From: Streptomyces sp. B1I3
GTDB taxonomy: Bacteria > Actinomycetota > Actinomycetes > Streptomycetales > Streptomycetaceae
DNA: 64,000 nucleotides
Reading direction: 5' to 3'
NCBI RefSeq assembly: GCF_030816615.1
Contig: NZ_JAUSYD010000001.1
Coordinates: 4,052,501-4,116,500, forward strand
Positions 59,203 to 64,000 of this stretch are shown here, one piece after another. How positions within the stretch are numbered: the first letter of the stretch is position 1; the number at the start of each line of letters is the position of its first letter. The notes below the pieces were generated by a model, which did no database searches, had not been told where the DNA came from, and saw only the letters and a program-made list of their open reading frames with translations. Made by a program: the position numbers and the translations under genes.

Positions 59203-59700
59203 CTACAACTCCTTGAAGTGGTCGAACGGTTCACGGCAGTCCACGCAACGGCGCAGCGCCTTGCACGCCGTGGAGGAGAACCGGCTCAACAGCTCCGTGT
59301 CCGTGGAGCCGCAGTGCGGGCAGCGCACCGAGAGAGTCAGCGGCACCGGCCCGGACGGCCCGCCCTGGGGGCGTGGTGGCGCTATGCCGAACTCCGCCAG
59401 CTTGCGACGCCCGTCGTCACTGATGTCGTCCGTCGACCACGCCGGAGCCAGCACGATGACCACGGAGACCTCGGGCACGCCGTGGTCGTGCAGTACCCGC
59501 TCGATGTCGGCGGACATGCTCTCGATCGCCGGGCAGCCCGTATAGGTCGGTGTGAGCTGAACCGTGACGCGGCCGGGCCCTTCCATCCGCACGCCGCGGA
59601 GCACCCCGAGCTCGTCCAGGGTGAGGACCGGCAGCTCGGGGTCAGGTACCGAGCCCGCGAGCCGGTGGAGCTCCTGTTCCAGCAGGGTCTCCGTCACCAT
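59203..59700 (-). CDS. paaD: Phenylacetyl-CoA epoxidase assembly protein PaaD
   Basis: A 165-residue protein. The N-terminal DUF59/MIP18-type domain has the TYTGCPAIESM motif, and the C-terminal zinc ribbon has CPHCGS and CVDCREPFDHFK. PaaD is thought to help mature the iron-sulfur centre of PaaE. The ATG at 59700 overlaps the paaC stop by a few bases; GTG 59694+3 is an alternative within the same overlap. Confidence 0.93.
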   Translation of the reverse strand: MVTETLLEQELHRLAGSVPDPELPVLTLDELGVLRGVRMEGPGRVTVQLTPTYTGCPAIESMSADIERVLHDHGVPEVSVVIVLAPAWSTDDISDDGRRKLAEFGIAPPRPQGGPSGPVPLTLSVRCPHCGSTDTELLSRFSSTACKALRRCVDCREPFDHFKEL

Positions 59701-60395
59701 GACGCCCCCGGGTGGCTGCGGTGCAGGTGCTGCATCTCGGCGAGCATCCGCCCGAACGGCTCGGTGTGCAGTCCCTGCCGGCCGGCCCCCGCGGTCCACG
59801 CCCCGGCCTGTGGGCCCGAGGGGAGGGCCAGGGTGGCCCGCTCGACCACGGAGCCGACGGCGGTCGCCCAATCGCTCCGCAGCGACGTCCAGTCGACGTC
59901 CAGGCCCTCGACCGGTTCGAACAGCTCGCCGGTGAACCGCCACAGGGCGTCCAGACCGGCCTGCATGCGACCGTGGCTCTCGGCCGTGCCGTCTCCCAGC
60001 CGCAGGATCCACTGCTCGGCGTGGTCACGGTGGTAGGCGACCTCCTTGACGGCCTTCGCCGAAAGGTCGGCGAACTCGCCTGTCCCGGCGGCCAGCTGCC
60101 CGTACAGCAGGTGCTGGTAGACCGAGAAGTAGAGCTGGCGCGCCATGGTGTGGGCGAAGTCGCCGTTCGGCTGCTCCACGAGCTGGACGTTGCGGAAGGA
60201 CCGCTCCTCGCGGAGGAACGCCAGCTCGTCCTCGTCCCCGACGAACGAGAGCAGCATCCGCGCCTGGCCCAGCAGGTCCAGGGCGATGTTGGCGAGGGCC
60301 ACTTCCTCTTCCAGGACGGGGGCGTGACCCGCCCACTCCCCCAGACGGTGCGAAAGCACCAACGCGTCGTCGCCGAGGGCGAGGGCGGCGGTCAC
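59694..60395 (-). CDS. paaC: Phenylacetyl-CoA epoxidase structural subunit PaaC
   Basis: A 233-residue ferritin-like subunit. It has the helical bundle and NIALDLLGQARMLLSFVG segment but lacks a full diiron ligand set, as expected for PaaC, which forms the structural heterodimer with PaaA. GTG start at 60395 overlapping the paaB stop as GTGA. Confidence 0.94.
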   Translation of the reverse strand: MTAALALGDDALVLSHRLGEWAGHAPVLEEEVALANIALDLLGQARMLLSFVGDEDELAFLREERSFRNVQLVEQPNGDFAHTMARQLYFSVYQHLLYGQLAAGTGEFADLSAKAVKEVAYHRDHAEQWILRLGDGTAESHGRMQAGLDALWRFTGELFEPVEGLDVDWTSLRSDWATAVGSVVERATLALPSGPQAGAWTAGAGRQGLHTEPFGRMLAEMQHLHRSHPGASW

Positions 60396-60682
60396 AGGTG
60401 CTTCACCCCTTCGGGGATCTCGTAGAACGTGGGGTGACGGTAGGGCTTGTCCCCGGCCGGTTCGAAGAAGGAGTCCTTCTCGTCGGGCGAGGAGGCGGTG
60501 ATCTCCGTCGACGGCACCACCCACAGCGAGACGCCCTCCGAGCGGCGTGTGTACAGATCCCGGGCGTTGCGCAGGGCCATCTGGGCGTCCGGCGCGTGCA
60601 GGCTGCCCGCGTGGGTGTGGGACAGCCCGCGACGGGAGCGCACGAACACCTCCCACAGGGGCCAGTCGGTCGAGCTGCTCAT
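60392..60682 (-). CDS. paaB: Phenylacetyl-CoA epoxidase subunit PaaB
   Basis: A 96-residue small subunit. The conserved opening WPLWEVFVRSRRGLSHTHAG and the ARDLYTRRSEGVSLWVV segment are diagnostic of PaaB, which bridges PaaAC heterodimers. ATG at 60682 overlapping the paaA stop as ATGA; stop overlaps paaC. Confidence 0.95.
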   Translation of the reverse strand: MSSSTDWPLWEVFVRSRRGLSHTHAGSLHAPDAQMALRNARDLYTRRSEGVSLWVVPSTEITASSPDEKDSFFEPAGDKPYRHPTFYEIPEGVKHL

Positions 60683-61704
60683 GCGGTCGCCTCCACGGCC
60701 TCTGCGGTCGCCCCGGACGTCCTGGGCCGTGCCGCGTGTCTGTCTGCGTATGCCGACGCTGCGTCGCGGACCCAGGCGCCCTCCTCGTGGGCCCTGCGAC
60801 GCTGGGCGATCCGCTCTTCGTTGCAGGGGCCGTTGCCCTTGAGGACCTCCTGGAACTCCGTCCAGTCGATCGCTCCGTAGTCGTGCTGCCCGAGCTCCTC
60901 GTTCCACCGGATGTCGGGGTCGGGGAGGGTGAGGCCGAGCGCCTGCGCCTGGGGGACACAGATGTCGACGAAGCGCCGTCGCAATTCGTCGTTGGAGTGG
61001 CGCTTGATCTTCCAGGCCGTCGACTGCGCCGAGTGCGCCGAGGCGTCGTCGGGGGGGCCGAACATCATGAGTGACGGCCACCACCAGCGGTTCACCGCGT
61101 CCTGCGCCATTTCGTGCTGGGCGGGCGTCCCCCGGCTGAGGGCGAGCAGCAGTTCGTACCCCTGACGCTGGTGGAAGGACTCCTCCTTGCAGATCCGGAC
61201 CATCGCGCGGGCGTAGGGCCCGTAGGAACACCGGCAGAGCGGCACCTGGTTGGTGATGGCGGCGCCGTCCACCAACCAGCCGATCGCACCCACGTCGGCC
61301 CAGGTCAGCGTCGGGTAGTTGAAGATGGAGGAGTAGCGCTGCCGGCCGGCGTGCAGTTTGTCGAGCAGCTCCTCGCGGCTGGTGCCCAGGGTCTCGGTCG
61401 CGCTGTAGAGGTACAGCCCGTGTCCGGCCTCGTCCTGCACCTTCGCCATCAGGATCGCCTTGCGGCGCAGCGAGGGCGCTCGCGTGATCCAGTTGGCCTC
61501 GGGCTGCATGCCGATGATCTCGGAGTGCGCGTGCTGCGCCATCTGGCGGACCAGCGAGGCCCGGTACGCGTCGGGCATCCAGTCCCGCGGCTCGATCCGG
61601 TCGTCGGCCGCGACAGCGGCGTCGAAGGCCGCCAGGCGCGCCTCGTCCGCCGCTGCCGCGTCCGCCGTTCCCTGCGTCGTCGTGTCCGTAGTCACTGTCG
61701 CCAT
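60679..61704 (-). CDS. paaA: Phenylacetyl-CoA epoxidase catalytic subunit PaaA
   Basis: A 341-residue diiron oxygenase subunit that epoxidises phenylacetyl-CoA for aerobic phenylacetate breakdown. Metal-ligand helices are visible in KVQDEAGHGLYLYS and ICKEESFHQRQGYE. First gene of paaABCDE. The ATG at 61704 lies 16 bases after a PaaR-like operator. The downstream genes of the pathway (paaG, paaZ, paaK) are not in this window. Confidence 0.96.
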   Translation of the reverse strand: MATVTTDTTTQGTADAAAADEARLAAFDAAVAADDRIEPRDWMPDAYRASLVRQMAQHAHSEIIGMQPEANWITRAPSLRRKAILMAKVQDEAGHGLYLYSATETLGTSREELLDKLHAGRQRYSSIFNYPTLTWADVGAIGWLVDGAAITNQVPLCRCSYGPYARAMVRICKEESFHQRQGYELLLALSRGTPAQHEMAQDAVNRWWWPSLMMFGPPDDASAHSAQSTAWKIKRHSNDELRRRFVDICVPQAQALGLTLPDPDIRWNEELGQHDYGAIDWTEFQEVLKGNGPCNEERIAQRRRAHEEGAWVRDAASAYADRHAARPRTSGATAEAVEATA

Positions 61705-61720
61705 CCCGGGCTCCCTACCG

Positions 61721-61734
61721 ACCGATCGTTCGGT
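61721..61734. promoter_or_regulatory. PaaR-type operator before paaA
   Basis: ACCGATCGTTCGGT fits ACCGnnCGnnCGGT, the core of the PaaR (TetR family) operator described in Corynebacterium. It lies 17 bases upstream of the paaA start, where a repressor would block transcription until phenylacetyl-CoA builds up. No paaR gene is in the window. Confidence 0.65.
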
Positions 61735-61795
61735 TCCTTGACTTCAATGGTGAGTCGGAGGCCCGTAGGGTGTCAACCCTGTGGATGACTGAGCG

Positions 61796-62740
61796 GTGAT
61801 CGACGGTGATCGGGGCGGGATGGATGCGGACCACGGTGGGCGTGCCGGCAGCGAGGAGAAGCTCGCCTGGCCGGAGGTGTCGCGCCGAAGGGACGCCACT
61901 TCGAGCGGCGGTCCCGGGACAGCCGTTCCGCACTCGGAACTCGGCGGTCACGCGGCGGACGCGGACGCCGAACCCGCGGTGATACCTGGCGCCGGGCCGG
62001 ACAGCCGACCGGACCCGGTGGCGGACGGCACGTCGGCCGTCGGTCAGGGAGCAGCCCCGTGTCGTGAGGGTGGCGGCATAGCCGGTCTCTCGCTTCCCTA
62101 CCAGATCGTGGCGGCGCTGACGCTGTCCGTGCTGGGGATGGCCGCCTGCGTCCACCTCGCCATGGTCTTTCTGCACGTCGCCCCGTCCAACACGCTGACG
62201 AAGCAGCACGGCGAGGCCATCAGCACGTGGATCTATCCGGAGTTCGAGCAGAACTGGAAGCTGTTCGCTCCCAATCCGCTGCAGCAGAACATCGCCGTGC
62301 ACGTGCGGGCAGAGGTGGCCGGCTCGGACGGCCGCAGCACGACGCGCTGGATGAGTCTTTCCCACGAGGACGGCGAGGCGATCCGCGGCAACCCGCTCCC
62401 CAGCCACGTCCACCAGAACGAACTGCGCCGGGCCTGGGACTTCTACACCGGCTCCCACGACGACGAGAACCGCCCCAACGGCCTGCGCGGAGAACTCTCC
62501 GAGCGCTACATCCGCCGGATCGTGATGCTCCGCCTCTCCGAGCACGACTACGGGGGCACGGTCGAGCGGATCCAGGTGCGGTCCTCCGTGCGTTCTGTCG
62601 GTGCGCCGGCGTGGAGCGACGAGAAGATCGGTACGAAGCCGAACTACCGGGTGCTCCCGTGGTGGACCGTGACCCCGTCGGACCTTCCGGGCAACGCCGG
62701 AACGGATCAGGCGTCGAGCGGGGAGGAGGGGGAGAAGTGA
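61796..62740 (+). CDS. DUF5819 family membrane protein
   Basis: A protein of up to 314 residues. The first 95 are low complexity (Gly/Ala/Asp/Pro). One membrane helix (about 100-125, YQIVAALTLSVLGMAACVHL) is followed by a DUF5819 domain with conserved FEQNWKLFAPNPLQQN. Such proteins pair with HTTM membrane proteins, as here: its stop overlaps the HTTM start as GTGA. The start is uncertain (GTG 61796 or ATG 61820). Function unknown; a role in a vitamin-K-carboxylase-like membrane system is sometimes suggested from HTTM similarity. Confidence 0.82.
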   Translation: MIDGDRGGMDADHGGRAGSEEKLAWPEVSRRRDATSSGGPGTAVPHSELGGHAADADAEPAVIPGAGPDSRPDPVADGTSAVGQGAAPCREGGGIAGLSLPYQIVAALTLSVLGMAACVHLAMVFLHVAPSNTLTKQHGEAISTWIYPEFEQNWKLFAPNPLQQNIAVHVRAEVAGSDGRSTTRWMSLSHEDGEAIRGNPLPSHVHQNELRRAWDFYTGSHDDENRPNGLRGELSERYIRRIVMLRLSEHDYGGTVERIQVRSSVRSVGAPAWSDEKIGTKPNYRVLPWWTVTPSDLPGNAGTDQASSGEEGEK

Positions 62741-64000
62741 GCGACCCCGTCGAGGCGCGCAGCGGCGTGCCGACCACCGACCACTCCCTCTCCCGCGCTG
62801 TCCAGCGCGTCACCGCGGCGCCGCTGGGCGCGTACCAGAGCGCCGTCGTCCGGATCGGTGTCTCCGCCACGTATCTGCTGTTCCTGCTGCGTGAGTTCCC
62901 GCACCGCCGCGAGTTGTACGGCCCCGACAGCCCGTGGCGTTGGGACATGGCGCGGGAGCTCATCGCCGGCAACGAAGCCTTCACCGCCCTGATGTGGTCG
63001 GACAGCGCGATCTGGTTCGAGGCCGTCTACGGACTCACGCTGGTCTCCGCGGCCCTCTTCATGGTCGGCTGGCGGACCCGCGCCACGTCCGTCGTGTTCA
63101 TGGTGGGGGTGCTCTCCCTGCAGAACCGCAGCATCTTCATGGGGGACGGCGGTGACAACGTCATCCACCTGATGGCCGTCTACCTGGTGCTCACGCGCTG
63201 CGCCCGTGTCTGGTCACTGGACGCGGGACGGGCCGCACGGGACGCCGCACGCCGCGCGGCAGGGCACCGGCCGGCCATGGACGTCGCGGGCCCGGCCCTG
63301 TGGGCCGTGTCCGGTTCGGTGCTGGTGCCGGCCACGCTGGCGAGCGGACTCGGCGGCACCTGGTGGCTCCCGTCGCTCCTGTGGGTGCTGTGGCTGGGCA
63401 ACGGTCTCTGGTGGGCCATGAGCCGCTACGCACCCGACCGTGAGCTGCGCACCCTGCTCGACGTCATGGCCAATCTCGCCCACAGCGCCGCCCTCCTCGT
63501 GATCATGGCCGAGGTCTGCCTGATCTACGCGACCGCCGGCTGGTACAAGATCCAGGGATCCCGCTGGCAGGACGGTACAGCGCTCTACTATCCGCTCAAG
63601 CTGGACTACTTCACCCCGTGGCCGGAGCTCTCGAACCTGTTCGCGTCCAGCGCTCTGGTGGTGATGGTGCTGACGTACGCCACGGTCATCGTGCAGGTCG
63701 CCTTCCCGTTCACCCTGTTCAACCGGCGGGTCAAGAACGTCCTGCTGGTCGTCATGATCGGGGAGCACGCCGGAATCGCCGTGCTGCTCGGCCTGCCCTT
63801 CTTCTCCATGGCGATGATCGCCGCGGACGCCGTCTTCCTGCCGACGGTCTTCCTGGTGTGGCTGGGCGGCAAGGTGACGTTCGGCCGGCAGCGGCTGGTC
63901 TCCCGGGCTGCGGGAAGAGTCCGGCTGCCGGGACAGCGGCGGGCGGAGGACGGCGAGAGGGAGCCCCTGCGCCGCGGTGGTGGCGGGGACCATACGCTCG
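62737..64000 (+). CDS. HTTM domain membrane protein, 5' part
   Basis: The first 421 residues of a polytopic membrane protein; the frame runs off the window. The GTG at 62737 overlaps the DUF5819 stop and has an upstream GGAGGAGGGGGAG site. About eight helices are visible, with HTTM features such as TYLLFLLREFPHRRELYGP at the start and ATAGWYKIQGSRWQDGTALYY near residue 270, the region equivalent to the active-site area of vitamin K gamma-carboxylases. HTTM proteins are often transferred between bacteria. No substrate is known. Confidence 0.88.
   Translation, partial: MSDPVEARSGVPTTDHSLSRAVQRVTAAPLGAYQSAVVRIGVSATYLLFLLREFPHRRELYGPDSPWRWDMARELIAGNEAFTALMWSDSAIWFEAVYGLTLVSAALFMVGWRTRATSVVFMVGVLSLQNRSIFMGDGGDNVIHLMAVYLVLTRCARVWSLDAGRAARDAARRAAGHRPAMDVAGPALWAVSGSVLVPATLASGLGGTWWLPSLLWVLWLGNGLWWAMSRYAPDRELRTLLDVMANLAHSAALLVIMAEVCLIYATAGWYKIQGSRWQDGTALYYPLKLDYFTPWPELSNLFASSALVVMVLTYATVIVQVAFPFTLFNRRVKNVLLVVMIGEHAGIAVLLGLPFFSMAMIAADAVFLPTVFLVWLGGKVTFGRQRLVSRAAGRVRLPGQRRAEDGEREPLRRGGGGDHTL

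Noticed and set aside
1..64000. CRISPR arrays, insertion sequences, integrases, rRNA genes
   Set aside because: No regularly spaced repeat with unique spacers, transposase or recombinase motif, or rRNA sequence was seen. The tandem repeats at 5.1 and 57.9 kb are contiguous with no spacers.

Overview
The window is a high-GC actinobacterial chromosome segment, almost certainly Streptomyces, close to the replication origin. The evidence is gene order: the 3' part of gyrA, a DUF3566 membrane protein, tRNA-Ile, a DLW-39 peptide, a PASTA-less Ser/Thr kinase with its HTH partner and tRNA-Ala on the left, and ppiA, rhomboid, crgA, DUF881, a glutamine amidotransferase, two class E sortases, pknB, a class B PBP, rodA/ftsW, a PP2C phosphatase, two FHA proteins and tRNA-Leu on the right. 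A cluster of DnaA boxes (39.55-39.76 kb) and a parS-like site (52.96 kb) fit an origin-proximal position.

About 27 kb of accessory DNA (roughly 9.2-36.7 kb) lies between these conserved blocks. Its first part is a TetR/NmrA-reductase pair (9.2-10.7 kb). Next comes a beta-lactam response island (10.8-15.5 kb). A LysR regulator is translationally coupled to a cytosolic beta-lactamase-like protein, the arrangement of blaA-blaB in Streptomyces cacaoi. They are divergent from a PBP2a-like transpeptidase and a class A beta-lactamase lipoprotein, with a large dyad in the divergent promoter.

The most interesting part is a biosynthetic cluster at 15.7-36.7 kb with no modular PKS or NRPS. It has two SARP regulators, each with a rare TTA codon (bldA control), a TetR repressor and an ECF sigma factor. 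Its enzymes are KAS III, a fatty-acyl-AMP ligase, an R2-like diiron oxidase, an ACP, an SGNH hydrolase, a GMC flavoprotein, an SCP2-fold protein, an acyl-CoA dehydrogenase, a LuxI/GNAT-like acyltransferase, an E1-like (ThiF) enzyme without catalytic or zinc cysteines, an AurF-type diiron oxygenase with the full seven-ligand pattern, a DUF4873 protein and a dienelactone hydrolase, plus an MFS exporter. Many of these genes overlap by 1-4 bases. The inferred logic is activation of a fatty acid onto the ACP, chain oxidation and extension, transfer to a nitrogen nucleophile, and N-oxygenation. The product is unknown to me.

The right arm (52.9-64 kb) holds a MarR/membrane-protein pair with palindromic operators, a DUF2252 protein, a J-domain-like protein, a rhodanese, the phenylacetyl-CoA epoxygenase operon paaABCDE with a PaaR-like operator, and a DUF5819-HTTM pair that runs off the end. 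Other structures seen are a decayed duplication of the tRNA-Ile 3' end flanking a WGxxGxxG secreted peptide gene (2.6-3.45 kb), short tandem repeats at 5.1 and 57.9-58.0 kb, and several strong terminators.
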